From the NCBI RefSeq assembly GCF_000378345.1, contig NZ_KB899544.1, positions 558,001 to 622,000 on the forward strand: a DNA stretch of 64,000 bases, given 5' to 3'. Shown one piece after another: positions 36,101 through 44,878 of this stretch. This stretch comes from Hirschia maritima DSM 19733 (GTDB taxonomy: Bacteria > Pseudomonadota > Alphaproteobacteria > Caulobacterales > Hyphomonadaceae). The first letter of the stretch is position 1. Each line of letters begins with the position of its first letter. The notes below the pieces were generated by a model that was not told where the DNA came from, did no database searches, and saw only the letters and a list, made by a program, of their open reading frames with translations. The position numbers and the translations under genes are program-made.

Positions 36101-36957
36101 TTTTACTTACATTGGAATAAGTTACTTCATATCAATAGTTGTTTGAGAACGAAATTTTTTGTGTTTTCCGATTGGATGTATGCCGCATAGTGTGCAGGTG
36201 TGTATTAGAATAAGACAGTTCAGTAATTCAAATTGAAAGAATGCGTCATGCCTTGAAATTGAGCATAGTCGTGTATCAATAGAGCAAAGAAGCTTTTAAC
36301 TTTCCTTTGGAGCCGGTTGGGTGTGTTTTTTCTTGAATTGTCAGTGCGCTTATTTTTAGATCTAATTTATTAAAGTCAACAAGTGAAATACAACGGCAAG
36401 CAGTTTCTCATTAACACTTAAGTATTGCCGTCATTAAACGTTTTACGAGTTTTTGATATTTCGAGGAATGAAAATCAAAAGTAACGATGGGGTTCGTTTT
36501 TAGGTGTGTAGTTAAATTAAGTATAGTTATATATTAATTGGTTGGGTGACATCCGGTTTATGTTTTTAAGTTCGCTTGCTCGATTGTTATAAATGAAGTT
36601 CAAACTATTATTTGTTGTATAGAGTGATGTGAATACTATGAATTTAATGGATGTTGCGTGTTTATGTTCAGTTATTGGAATGAACTGTAAAATAAACTCG
36701 CGTGAATGGAGAAAAACTACATTAACTGATTGCAATTCTGTTCTGTTCGTTTATTTGTGTCTGTAAGGTCGTTGCAGGAATGAGCGAGCTTAATTTGTTA
36801 ATTTTATCGTTCGAATTTTATCGTTTAAATTAGCGCGACTTGTAGAGTTTGGGTGGGTGTTTTTCGGTTTTGGAAAATCTTTTACGGGATATTTTTCATA
36901 ACTGGCGCGGTTCTTGCGGGAGCCCTTGTGTAGAGCACGCAAATGGGATGAATAGCT
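36101..36957 (+). other. 857-bp AT-rich non-coding region
   Basis: Longest gap in the window. The short open frames here (for example reverse 36517-36735) have no ribosome site and random-looking composition. Near the right end there is a tandem TTTTATCGTTcgaa/TTTTATCGTTtaaa pair (about 36801-36830) and the sigma-54-like element at 36903. No other gene seen; a small RNA cannot be excluded. Confidence 0.6.
36903..36918 (+). promoter_or_regulatory. Candidate sigma-54 promoter for the ExoY-like gene
   Basis: TGGCGCGGTTCTTGCG: TGGC and TTGC with exact GG-N10-GC spacing; 12 of 16 bases match the site at 19479, including the first nine. Predicted start about 30 bases before GTG 36958. Confidence 0.55.
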
Positions 36958-37659
36958 GTGAAACACAATACTATTATTGAAAGTGGCTTCGTAAGTGGAC
37001 TTAGCGGAGTTGAACAAAATCAAAGCAATTGGTCTAAGGCCAGATTGAGCAAGTCAAAACGTATAGCGGATTTGGCGCTTGCTGCAGGGGTGATTGTTTT
37101 TCTATTTCCTTTGTATGTGCTCGTTGCTATTTTGATTAAAATGAACGATGGCGGACCGGCCCTGTTTAAACAGCGTCGTATCGGCGTGGATGGCAAAGAG
37201 TTCTATTGTTATAAGTTTAGAACAATGGTGCTAAATGCTGAAGATCAATTGAAATCAGTGCTGGAAAATGATCCTGAAGCTGCGGCTGAGTGGCGTCAGT
37301 TTAAGAAGTTGAAGAAGGACCCACGTATTACAAGTGTAGGTCGCTTTCTTCGCAAATCCAGTTTGGATGAGTTACCGCAGTTAATTAACATTCTTAAAGG
37401 TGAGATGTCAGTAATTGGACCGCGCACGATTACGCGTGCTGAAACTCCAGATTACGGTGGAATGCAGGACTTTGCAGTTTATTGTAGCGTGCGCCCTGGT
37501 GTGTTGGGTCTATGGCAGTTGAGTGGCCGAAGTGATACAGGCTTTTCCAAGCGTGTTGAGCTTGATGTGAAGTATGTGCGCGAATGGTCCTTCTGGAATG
37601 ATATCAAAATCTTGTTTGTTTCGATCCCAGCTGTATTGCTTGGAAAAGGTGCTTATTAG
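36958..37659 (+). CDS. Undecaprenyl-phosphate sugar phosphotransferase, ExoY-like
   Basis: 233 residues from GTG 36958 (GGGAT upstream). One N-terminal membrane helix (about 37-61), then the bacterial sugar transferase domain: ALFKQRRIGVDGKEFYCYKFRTM, ITSVGRFLRKSSLDELPQLINILKGEMSVIGPR, VRPGVLGLWQLSGRS and DVKYVREWSFWNDIKIL. It transfers hexose-1-phosphate from a UDP-sugar to undecaprenyl phosphate, the first step of repeat-unit assembly. Single gene, with its own promoter-like element and terminator. Confidence 0.92.
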   Translation: MKHNTIIESGFVSGLSGVEQNQSNWSKARLSKSKRIADLALAAGVIVFLFPLYVLVAILIKMNDGGPALFKQRRIGVDGKEFYCYKFRTMVLNAEDQLKSVLENDPEAAAEWRQFKKLKKDPRITSVGRFLRKSSLDELPQLINILKGEMSVIGPRTITRAETPDYGGMQDFAVYCSVRPGVLGLWQLSGRSDTGFSKRVELDVKYVREWSFWNDIKILFVSIPAVLLGKGAY

Positions 37660-37713
37660 TATTTAGGTTTTATTCGCAAATTTTGTCGGGGGACAATTGT
37701 TGTGAAATATAAA

Positions 37714-37748
37714 AAAAGCCTTCCAGGTTCTGGAAGGCTTTTTTTTGT
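37714..37748 (+). terminator. Terminator after the ExoY-like gene
   Basis: 10-bp stem AAGCCTTCCA (37716-37725) / TGGAAGGCTT (37731-37740) with A and T runs on both sides; may also serve the convergent small gene. Confidence 0.93.
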
Positions 37749-37751
37749 GTT

Positions 37752-37943
37752 CTAGAAAAATATAGCTCTAAATGAAAGAAAGATAGTCGCCCAAAATACA
37801 CCGCATGTTGCCAGAATAAACAAAAGTGTTTGCCAGCCAGCCCATTTTTCTTCTGCTTTCAATTCCTTGATAGCGGGGTGGTTTGACGCGTAGGCGGAGT
37901 TGAATTCAACAATGTTGTTTGAAGAAGAAACGTAACTGTTCAT
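37752..37943 (-). CDS. Small single-pass membrane protein (63 aa)
   Basis: From ATG 37943, preceded by GAGGA at eight bases, which is the best ribosome site in the neighbourhood. Residues 1-35 are polar with a charged KELKAEEKW stretch; residues about 37-61 form one membrane helix (TLLFILATCGVFWATIFLSF). No family recognised. Convergent with the ExoY-like gene and upstream of the GT2 gene at 38058 on the same strand is not the case (it lies downstream of it). Confidence 0.65.
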   Translation of the reverse strand: MNSYVSSSNNIVEFNSAYASNHPAIKELKAEEKWAGWQTLLFILATCGVFWATIFLSFRAIFF

Positions 37944-38057
37944 AGTTGAAATCCTCAATAACTTAATTAATCTGTTGAGGTTCAGCGTACTAAAGTCCCA
38001 AAAAGAGAATCTTAATTTTGAGCAAGAAATTTTTTGTTTCTATCCAAATCGGTGGAC

Positions 38058-39035
38058 CTAAGTGGATGCTTTGCGTCTTCTGGGCTTTTTAAATGTGCGA
38101 TCAATCACAGAGTTTGTAAGATTACGGCACAGAAAAGCAATGTTTTTAGGCGATGTAAAAAAGCAAGACAAGAAGCCGGCGATGTTCCTAGTCTTTTTGT
38201 CGTTGATCATCTTGGCCCATCTATAGCGTCTAGAAACGTTAGACCGAGCTTTTCTCATTGCCGATTTTGAAGCGGGAGATAAGTTAGGCAATGTTTGGTG
38301 TGATCGCGTACAATCATACAGATGCTTGAGCTCCATATAACCATGCTGCCCACTTAAGGAATTGTATCTTCGAACGGCGATGTATCCCTGAGTTGATATG
38401 AGGCCCGCTTTCGCGCCATGAGCAAGAAGCCGTACATAGAGATCGTAATCTTCACCGAGACGCATCTTTTCATCGTATGAAAGATTTGCATGTCTGAGGC
38501 ATTTCATTCGTATGATGGGTTTTAAAAAGCCTAATTCCCGTCGGTTTTTGTTTTTTTGAGGAATGTTGCCAAGAATGAAAGTAGGCAAATTTAAGGGAGA
38601 CGGAGAGTGCGCACTTTCTATCCCAAGCATAGGATATTTTTTGTCTTCGCTGTGTCCCTCTGTTAGGAGCCACAAATCATCTGCCAATAGATCGTAGTTA
38701 TTCTCGTTCAATTCCACTAGGTGCTGGATTCGGTCTTCTAACAAATAATCGTCAGCGTCCAACACGGTGAACCATGCCGCAGTAGTCTTTTTTAGTGCAA
38801 CATTTCTTGCGGCAGCGGGGCCTTGATTCTCACTTTGGGTTAGGACTAATAGTCTTCCGGTGTTATCATCGCAAGCTTGTGCGTTCTGGGTGGTTTGATC
38901 CTTCGAAGCATCGTCAACTACAATAACTTGCGAGACATTTTTTTGCGCAAGTGCAGACGTAACAGCTTTTTGAATGCTGTTTTCGGCGTTGTACGCTGCG
39001 ATAATGATCGCTACGTCGTTATCGTTAGACGACAT
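38058..39035 (-). CDS. GT2 glycosyltransferase, ExoU/ExoW-like
   Basis: 325 residues. GT2 domain: VAIIIAAYNAENSIQKAVTSAL, VIVVDDASKDQT, QGPAAARNVAL, metal-binding DADD, and the YDEKMRLGEDYDLYVRLLAHG base region. Strongly basic C-terminus (FKKPRRRK). Similar along its length to the product of 20945-21946 (GFLKPII and GYLKPLI, YDEKMRLGEDYDL and YDETLRNSEDYYL), so these are paralogues adding different sugars or linkages. Confidence 0.85.
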   Translation of the reverse strand: MSSNDNDVAIIIAAYNAENSIQKAVTSALAQKNVSQVIVVDDASKDQTTQNAQACDDNTGRLLVLTQSENQGPAAARNVALKKTTAAWFTVLDADDYLLEDRIQHLVELNENNYDLLADDLWLLTEGHSEDKKYPMLGIESAHSPSPLNLPTFILGNIPQKNKNRRELGFLKPIIRMKCLRHANLSYDEKMRLGEDYDLYVRLLAHGAKAGLISTQGYIAVRRYNSLSGQHGYMELKHLYDCTRSHQTLPNLSPASKSAMRKARSNVSRRYRWAKMINDKKTRNIAGFLSCFFTSPKNIAFLCRNLTNSVIDRTFKKPRRRKAST

Positions 39036-39138
39036 TAGATATGGATCCGTTCAGGAGAAATTGTCCGTCAGCTCAATTCAATAAGAGATGTGTGATAGAT
39101 GTACAATATGTAGCATTTAAATATCTCGTTAAAATCAA

Positions 39139-39154
39139 TGCAAATACTGTGCGA
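39139..39154 (-). promoter_or_regulatory. Weak candidate sigma-54 promoter for the GT2 gene
   Basis: Reverse strand TCGCACAGTATTTGCA: GCAC and TTGCA at the right spacing with C in place of the first -24 G. Predicted leader about 94 bases. Weakest member of the set. Confidence 0.3.
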
Positions 39155-39295
39155 GGTGTGCAGCGTGAAGTAAAAATTTCCACGCTTATTGTATATTTGT
39201 CTGACAGAAGTTTTGTTTACTGTGTTTAATTGAATGAAAGAATGTAAGGGCTGAAAATAGACTTAGAGATATACAGTCTTGCTGTGAATATCTCT

Positions 39296-39369
39296 TGGAG
39301 CGGGTACACGGAATCGAACCGAGATACTTAGCTTGGAAGGCTAGTGCATTACCATTATGCTATACCCGC
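39296..39369 (-). tRNA. tRNA-Gly (TCC)
   Basis: 74 bases. Acceptor GCGGGTA/TACCCGC, anticodon loop CTTCCAA (TCC), T arm TCGGTTCGATTCCGT, followed by TCCA. Confidence 0.96.
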
Positions 39370-39478
39370 AATCAGAGAGACGATCTGTTAGCGCATTTGA
39401 TTAGGGTTCGTCTAGTATCTTTTTCATATATTTTGAAAAAAATGAGTTCCGGTAATTTTGTTGTATTAGAAAAACAAT

Positions 39479-39511
39479 AAACGGCGCACAAATTGGGTTT
39501 GTGCACCGTTT
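39479..39511 (-). terminator. Terminator after the polysaccharide export gene
   Basis: Stem AAACGG(C)GCACAAA / TTTGTGC(A)CCGTTT with one mismatch and a T-rich run on the reverse strand. Confidence 0.8.
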
Positions 39512-39538
39512 GATTGGATGTTTAATTGTGAATATCGC

Positions 39539-40201
39539 TTAGAATAAGCGTTCACCAATACGTAGTGTGTCGCCTGGGTTTACTGGGGTAGTAGAGGTTA
39601 GGCGAACTTGACGTTCTTCTTTCTCATCAGCTCCGCGAACAAAGATTACTTTTTTGTTTGCGCGGTATGTGTAACCTTGAGCCGTTGCAATTGCATTTAG
39701 AACAGTTAGACCGTCAGTGTATGGGTATTCACCAGGGCGACTAACTTCTCCCAAAATATAGAATGGGCGGAAGTTTACAACTTCTGCAGATATGCGTGGA
39801 TTGTTAAGGTAGCCATCTTTAAAGAGGTTTTCCATGGCGCGTTGTACTTGGCGGACAGATTGGCCAGATGCATTGATTTCACCGATCAATGGCATTGAAA
39901 TCATACCTGTACCATCGACTTGGAATTCACCTGATAATTCAGGTTCGCCAAATACCGTAATACGCAGTGTGTCACCATTTCCTAATTTGTATCCCTCGCT
40001 AGTAGGGCTAGCTACCGGTGTGGGTGTTGCTTCTGGTGTAGGTGTGTTTTTTGCCGTTTCGCTGTTTTCAATTGATACAGGTGGCTGAATCACTGATTGC
40101 GCGCTTTCGCTTCCTTGTTTAGGTGCAGAAGCTGTACAAGCTGTTACAGCAAATAGGGTTGCTGCTGCTAATGTGATTTTGAGGCTTTTTACAATTTTCA
40201 T
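39539..40201 (-). CDS. Polysaccharide export lipoprotein, Wza/ExoF-like
   Basis: 220 residues from ATG 40201, chosen for GGGAAG upstream and because it opens on a lipoprotein signal (lipobox AVTAC, Cys22). A Pro/Thr-rich linker to about residue 65 precedes the Poly_export domain (YKLGNGDTLRITVFGEPELSG...MISMPLIGEI) and one SLBB-type domain (FYILGEVSRPGEYPY). Such proteins form the outer-membrane/periplasmic export ring for capsule or exopolysaccharide. Works with the ExoP-like kinase at 23784; no sigma-54-like element found upstream. Confidence 0.92.
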   Translation of the reverse strand: MKIVKSLKITLAAATLFAVTACTASAPKQGSESAQSVIQPPVSIENSETAKNTPTPEATPTPVASPTSEGYKLGNGDTLRITVFGEPELSGEFQVDGTGMISMPLIGEINASGQSVRQVQRAMENLFKDGYLNNPRISAEVVNFRPFYILGEVSRPGEYPYTDGLTVLNAIATAQGYTYRANKKVIFVRGADEKEERQVRLTSTTPVNPGDTLRIGERLF

Positions 40202-40528
40202 TTCAAGCTTCCCAATTTTCCAAACCATAATTTCCCGTTTCACTCGCCATATAAGCGAACCATTCTAAAAAAGCACCCCAAAAAAGTAATGAATCTCCGT
40301 AAAAAGGATCCATTTGTTTTATTTTGAAGCTAAGAATAGCTCTGTTTCGTGTTTGTTGAGACTATCAATCAAGAAACGGGCCAAGATTGGGCGTGCGCTG
40401 TGTTTCTGTTGGAATTGATTGAAAGTTGTTTTCCATTCGCGTGGTTTGGTGTGTTAAAAAATATTGATTTAGTGTCAGCTTTTGCTTGAATTTTATATTG
40501 GCATAGCGTATCAGCGTCTCTCCGGTGA
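40202..40528 (+). other. 327-bp intergenic region between the export gene and tRNA-Trp
   Basis: No gene seen. Carries the leader of the export lipoprotein (reverse strand) and a candidate tRNA promoter at 40486-40514. Confidence 0.5.
40486..40514 (+). promoter_or_regulatory. Candidate sigma-70 promoter of tRNA-Trp
   Basis: TTGAAT, 17-base spacer, TATCAG; start would be about 5-8 bases before the tRNA. Confidence 0.4.
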
Positions 40529-40604
40529 AGGGGTATAGCTCAGTTGGTAGAGCATCGGTCTCCAAAACCGAGGGTCGTGGGTTCAAATCCTACTGCCCCT
40601 GCCA
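40529..40604 (+). tRNA. tRNA-Trp (CCA)
   Basis: 76 bases. Acceptor AGGGGTA/TGCCCCT, anticodon stem TCGGT/ACCGA with loop CTCCAAA (CCA), T arm GTGGGTTCAAATCCTAC, encoded GCCA. Lies upstream of secE but separated by two genes. Confidence 0.97.
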
Positions 40605-40614
40605 TTGGAAACAA

Positions 40615-40651
40615 AAAAGCCGCATTCAATTTGTTTTGAGTGCGGCTTTTG
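40615..40651. terminator. Bidirectional terminator after tRNA-Trp and the nitronate monooxygenase gene
   Basis: 12-bp stem AGCCGCATTCAA (40618-40629) / TTGAGTGCGGCT (40636-40647), with A run left and T run right. Confidence 0.9.
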
Positions 40652-40656
40652 TTTTT

Positions 40657-41592
40657 CTAGTTTGTGAATTTAGAGATTGCTTCTGAGTACTCAGTCTTCA
40701 ATTGCTCGATCACATCTTTTGCAGGACGAACGTTTTTAACGGCGCCGATTCCTTGGCCGCAGCCCCATATGTCTTTCCAAGCTTTGGCATCGCTGCCCAT
40801 TTCATTGAAGTTCATCTTAACAGCTTCTTGTTTGTGTAATTCTTTGGGGTCTATTCCCGCAGCAACAATGGATGGGGTGAGATAATTTCCATGAACGCCA
40901 GTGAACAAATTGGTATACAGTATATCTTCTGCTGAACTGTCAGCTACCATCTGCTTGTATGCTGGGACCGCATTGGCTTCTTCGGTGGCAATAAACAAAG
41001 AGCCCATATAGGCGAGGTCGGCCCCCATGGCTATTGAGCCGGCAATGGATGCTCCATGAGCAATGGAGCCGGAGAGCGCTATTGGGCCGTCAAACCATTC
41101 GCGTGTTTCGCGAACAAGTGCGAAGGGGGATTGCGTTCCGGCGTGTCCACCCGCTCCAGTGGCGACAAGAATCAATCCATCTGCCCCTTTATCGATGGCT
41201 TTGTGGGCAAATGTTTGGTTGATTACATCGTGAAGTACGATGCCGCCATATGAGTGAATAGCGTCAAACACGTCTTCTTTTGCGCCGAGGGAGGTGATGA
41301 TAATTGGGACTTTGTATTTTACGCAAAGTTCTACATCTTCCTGCAGGCGTTTATTGGAGTGATGAAGGATCAGGTTTACAGCATAAGGCGCGTCGTCTTC
41401 AGTGATTTCTTCGTTTAATCTAATAAGCCATTGTTCAAATTGCCCCGGTTCGCGTGCATTAAGTGATGGAAATGAGCCAACAATTCCCGCTTTGCACTGC
41501 GCAATAACTAACTCGGGATTGGAGATAATGAACATAGGGGAAGCGATCGCGGGTAGTTGTAAGCGTTTTTGAATTGAATCTGGTAGTGGCAT
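40657..41592 (-). CDS. Nitronate monooxygenase-family FMN enzyme
   Basis: 311 residues from ATG 41592 (MPLPDSIQKRL; an in-frame ATG at 41610 is less likely). TIM barrel with N-terminal LPAIASPMFIISNPELV, the catalytic His in VATGAGGHAG and FMN-phosphate-binding GSIAHGASIAGSIAMGADLAYMGS. Class I-like enzymes oxidise alkyl nitronates to carbonyls and nitrite; some relatives are enoyl reductases. Convergent with tRNA-Trp. Confidence 0.87.
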   Translation of the reverse strand: MPLPDSIQKRLQLPAIASPMFIISNPELVIAQCKAGIVGSFPSLNAREPGQFEQWLIRLNEEITEDDAPYAVNLILHHSNKRLQEDVELCVKYKVPIIITSLGAKEDVFDAIHSYGGIVLHDVINQTFAHKAIDKGADGLILVATGAGGHAGTQSPFALVRETREWFDGPIALSGSIAHGASIAGSIAMGADLAYMGSLFIATEEANAVPAYKQMVADSSAEDILYTNLFTGVHGNYLTPSIVAAGIDPKELHKQEAVKMNFNEMGSDAKAWKDIWGCGQGIGAVKNVRPAKDVIEQLKTEYSEAISKFTN

Positions 41593-41742
41593 TTGTATTC
41601 TCGATCTCAAATGAAGTGTTTGAATGCATATTTACCTGAGAGAGAGGGGCTGACAATCGTATCGTAGCGGAACGTGCGTAAGCAGGATGTGTGGTAATGT
41701 TGTGCTGGGTGTTTCTAATTTGCTGAGGAGGTGTGTGGCGTT

Positions 41743-42357
41743 ATGAAAATTGGGTGTAAGTGCGGAAATGTATCTGCGGAAATACGCGGGGCGTCTTCTT
41801 TAACTGTGAATAGAGCAAGATGTTATTGTCGTGATTGTCAGGCATCAGCCGAATATTTTGGGGCGGAGGATATTTTGGATGAACATGGCGGAACTCAGGT
41901 AGTTCAAACTGTGCCATCTCGCATTGAAGTGAAGAGTGGGTGGGGACAGGTCGGTTGTTTGATGTTGTCTGAGCGGGGGCTTATGCGCTGGTATGCAAAG
42001 TGTTGCGGTGCGCCTCTCGCGAATACGGTTGCTGATCCAAAAGTTTCGTTCGTGGGTTTTCTGCAAACTGCGATTCGTGTGCCAGAAAACGTTTTGGAAT
42101 TGGAAAAGCTCATTGGTCCATGTCGGTTTCGCGTGAATACCGAGGCGGCAAGAGGTGCGAAAATTGAGCGGTTTGGGTATCGACGTTCTTTGATGAAAAT
42201 TATGACTGGCGTGTTGGTCGGCAAATTAACTGGAGCGTACAAAAAGAATCCTTTTTTTGATTCGGAAACTGGGAAACCAATTGTGTCGCCAAAAGTATTG
42301 AGTGAGCAAGAAACAGATACGCTGTATGAAAAGGTTGATGCTGCCTGCGGTATGTAG
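41743..42357 (+). CDS. GFA/DUF6151-like zinc-binding protein
   Basis: 204 residues from ATG 41743 with GAGGAGG 12 bases upstream (GTG 41731 overlaps the ribosome site). Cys-rich motifs CKCGNV, RCYCRDCQ and YAKCCGAPL match the two-zinc Mss4-like fold of the glutathione-dependent formaldehyde-activating (GFA) group; DUF6151 proteins share it. Whether it binds glutathione is unknown. Divergent from the monooxygenase gene; the pair sits between tRNA-Trp and secE. Confidence 0.7.
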   Translation: MKIGCKCGNVSAEIRGASSLTVNRARCYCRDCQASAEYFGAEDILDEHGGTQVVQTVPSRIEVKSGWGQVGCLMLSERGLMRWYAKCCGAPLANTVADPKVSFVGFLQTAIRVPENVLELEKLIGPCRFRVNTEAARGAKIERFGYRRSLMKIMTGVLVGKLTGAYKKNPFFDSETGKPIVSPKVLSEQETDTLYEKVDAACGM

Positions 42358-42537
42358 AGCTTTTGGGCAGGCGGTGATTGGTTCACAAAGTAAGAATGGA
42401 CTTGAAACTTGGGTTTTCGTAAGCCAAGTAAATAACAAATCGATAGTTTTTGTAGATAGGTATGGACGTCGGGCCCGTGTTGGATTACAAGGTCCCGCTT
42501 AACCCATCCCTTAAAATCGGGAAGATACGGAAAGCTC

Positions 42538-42741
42538 ATGGCTGAGACCAAGAAGCGCACGAACCCTTTCACCTTTTTTGGTCAGGTCCGTGCTGAAGGA
42601 CGAAAAGTAACTTGGACATCGCGACAGGAAACTATCGCGGCTACGATCATGGTTTTGATTATGGTTGTTTTTGCGTCAATTTTCTTTTTGCTAACAGACT
42701 GGGTCGTTTCGGCCTTAGTTAAGCTAATTACAGGGATTTAG
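42538..42741 (+). CDS. secE: Preprotein translocase subunit SecE
   Basis: 67 residues, the single-helix bacterial form. FFGQVRAEGRKVTWTSRQE is the conserved cytoplasmic amphipathic segment, followed by one membrane helix (about 34-60). It clamps SecY in the SecYEG channel. Six bases before nusG, as in most bacteria. Confidence 0.96.
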   Translation: MAETKKRTNPFTFFGQVRAEGRKVTWTSRQETIAATIMVLIMVVFASIFFLLTDWVVSALVKLITGI

Positions 42742-42747
42742 AATCTC

Positions 42748-43290
42748 ATGGCCAAAGCCAGATGGTACATTGTTCACGCATATTCGAACTTTGAAAAGAA
42801 AGTTGCCGCTTCAATTCGCGAGCAAGCGGAGATGCAGGACTTAGAGCATCTTTTTGAAGAGATCGAAGTTCCAACAGAAGAAGTGGTGTCTGTTGTTCGT
42901 GGGAAAAAGAAAACAACAGAGCGTCGTTATTTTCCTGGATATGTTTTGGTGAAAATGCAGTTGACTGATGCTGCTTATCACTTGGTGAAGGAGACGCCTA
43001 AAGTAACCGGTTTCCTTGGTGCTGACGGTGGGAAGCGACCTCTTCCTGTGAGGCAGTCCGAAGTTGATCGTATACTTGGGCAGGCGACTGAAGCAGCTGA
43101 GCGTCCGGAGATACCGGATGTGATTTATGAGGTTGGTGAGAAGATCAAGGTTCTTGATGGCCCGTTCGCATCATTTGAGGGTGCGGTAGAGGCTGTAGAT
43201 CTTGAGACTGCTCGTTTGAAAGTTACAGTTTCTATCTTTGGGCGTGAAACCCCTGTAGATCTAGAATTTGGTCAGGTTGAGAAGCTTTAG
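42748..43290 (+). CDS. nusG: Transcription termination/antitermination factor NusG
   Basis: 180 residues. NGN domain with WYIVHAYSNFEKKVA and RRYFPGYVLVKM, then a KOW domain GEKIKVLDGPFASFEGAVEAVD. It binds RNA polymerase, increases processivity and couples to Rho or ribosomes. Confidence 0.97.
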   Translation: MAKARWYIVHAYSNFEKKVAASIREQAEMQDLEHLFEEIEVPTEEVVSVVRGKKKTTERRYFPGYVLVKMQLTDAAYHLVKETPKVTGFLGADGGKRPLPVRQSEVDRILGQATEAAERPEIPDVIYEVGEKIKVLDGPFASFEGAVEAVDLETARLKVTVSIFGRETPVDLEFGQVEKL

Positions 43291-43420
43291 TTTCCTGTCT
43301 GACTTTATAGCGATGTGGGAGGCGGGCTGTAAGTCCATAGTGCCGCCGGACCACGTCATTCCCTGTGTGGGCAAATGTTGATTCGTTTGTTCGCACGCTT
43401 CGCGTTTCGAGAGGGAAATT

Positions 43421-43849
43421 ATGGCGAAGAAATTACTTGGGCAGCTTAAGCTGCAAATTCCGGCTGGTTCAGCGAACCCGTCGCCACCTGTTGGTCCTGC
43501 TCTAGGTCAACGTGGTATCAACATCATGGAATTCTGTAAGGCGTTTAACGCTAAAACGCAGGATCAAGAAAAAGGCATGCCTATGCCTGTGGTGATTGAT
43601 TACTATCAAGATAAATCATTCACTTTTGTGGTGAAGACTCCGCCTGCTAGCTATCTTCTTAAAAAGGCTGCTGGTCTTGCTAAGGGTGGTCAGGAGCCAG
43701 GTCGTGTTAACGCTGGTTCTGTGACTTTGGCTCAGTGTCGCGAGATTGCGGAAGCAAAGCTTAAAGACCTGAACACAAACGATCCTGATCAGGGTGCTAA
43801 AATTATCGCCGGTTCTGCCCGCGCGATGGGTTTGACGGTGACGGAGTAG
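43421..43849 (+). CDS. rplK: 50S ribosomal protein L11
   Basis: 142 residues, normal length. [35 protein letters not shown] is the conserved N-terminal domain that contacts GTPase-centre rRNA and release factors. The 130-base leader (43291-43420) holds a GC-rich segment with AGTCC/GCCGCCGGACC that may be the L1 control region. Followed four bases later by rplA. Confidence 0.97.
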   Translation: MAKKLLGQLKLQIPAGSANPSPPVGPALGQRGINIMEFCKAFNAKTQDQEKGMPMPVVIDYYQDKSFTFVVKTPPASYLLKKAAGLAKGGQEPGRVNAGSVTLAQCREIAEAKLKDLNTNDPDQGAKIIAGSARAMGLTVTE

Positions 43850-43853
43850 TATC

Positions 43854-44558
43854 ATGGCTAAAGTTGGAAAGCGTATTACTGCTGCGCGTGCAAACGTTGA
43901 AGCAGGAAAAGCCTATTCAGTCGCTGAGGCGTCTGCGTTGGTAAAGTCAAATGCAACAGCGAAATTCGATGAAACTGTTGAAATTGCTGTAAACCTTGGT
44001 GTTGACCCAAAGTATGCTGATCAGATGGTGCGTGGTGTTGTTTCGCTTCCGCATGGTACTGGTCGTTCAGTGCGTGTTGCAGTGTTTGCGCGTGACGCAA
44101 AAGCTGATGAGGCGCGTGAAGCGGGTGCGGACATCGTTGGTGCTGAAGATCTGATGGCTGAAGTTCAAGAAGGTAAAATGGACTTTGATCGTGTGATTGC
44201 TACGCCTGATATGATGGCTGTTGTTGGTCGTCTTGGTAAGGTGCTTGGTCCGCGCGGTTTGATGCCGAACCCTAAAGTTGGAACTGTTACACCAAACGTT
44301 GCAAAAGCTATCGCTGATGCAAAAGGTGGTGCTGTTGAGTTTCGTGCTGAGAAGACAGGTATTGTTCACGTTGGTGTTGGTAAGGCTTCTTTTTCTGAAG
44401 ATGCAATTGCTGAAAATACACGCACTTTGATTGATGCTTTGCAAAAGGCACGTCCTTCTGGATCAAAGGGAACATACGTTAAAAAGATTACACTAAGCTC
44501 CACAATGGGTGCTGGTGTTGAAATTGATACTCAAGAAGCACTTGCGTCCGACGCATAA
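43854..44558 (+). CDS. rplA: 50S ribosomal protein L1
   Basis: 234 residues. Signatures [32 protein letters not shown] and [17 protein letters not shown]1 forms the mobile L1 stalk at the E site and usually represses the rplKA message. Confidence 0.97.
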   Translation: MAKVGKRITAARANVEAGKAYSVAEASALVKSNATAKFDETVEIAVNLGVDPKYADQMVRGVVSLPHGTGRSVRVAVFARDAKADEAREAGADIVGAEDLMAEVQEGKMDFDRVIATPDMMAVVGRLGKVLGPRGLMPNPKVGTVTPNVAKAIADAKGGAVEFRAEKTGIVHVGVGKASFSEDAIAENTRTLIDALQKARPSGSKGTYVKKITLSSTMGAGVEIDTQEALASDA

Positions 44559-44580
44559 TTGTGCATAAGAGATCAATTCG

Positions 44581-44618
44581 GCGGCAGGTCAGTGGTTAAC
44601 ACTGCACTGCCGCTTTTC
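44581..44618 (+). terminator. Terminator or attenuator between rplA and rplJ
   Basis: GCGGCAG-gt-CAGTG / CACTG-ca-CTGCCGC stem (44581-44613) followed by TTTTC. Confidence 0.8.
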
Positions 44619-44878
44619 TCGTCCGAGATTGCGGGTGGGGGTTATTCTTAGAATTGCCCACATAATCATATGGCCCGTATGAGACGGGGTGTGAAGGACA
44701 AAGTTCACTCCTGAGTTGTTGCTCGTGAGTGATCTGGGTTTCCATATCGCCCTGGGACGGGGGTATGTCGATGAGTTCGATATGCTCATTCTTCCATTGG
44801 TTGAGTGAGTATTGGGGCTAATCTGCATGCTATCCTGGGGTGACCGGATGGTTCGGTTACCTAAATTGAGAGGCCGCT
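44619..44878 (+). promoter_or_regulatory. rplJ leader region (probable L10-leader type control)
   Basis: 260-base GC-rich non-coding leader. It ends in a hairpin GGTGACCG (44839-44846) / CGGTTACC (44854-44861) about 18 bases before the rplJ start. In bacteria this leader binds the L10-L12 complex to repress translation; assignment is by position and structure only. Confidence 0.45.

Noticed and set aside
36517-36735. 72-codon reverse frame in the gap before the ExoY-like gene
   Set aside because: No ribosome site, composition of random AT-rich DNA, no motif.
40207-40221. GC-N11-CC on the reverse strand before the export lipoprotein gene, resembling a sigma-54 element
   Set aside because: Spacing is one base too long and it overlaps the ribosome site, so it cannot be a promoter for this gene.
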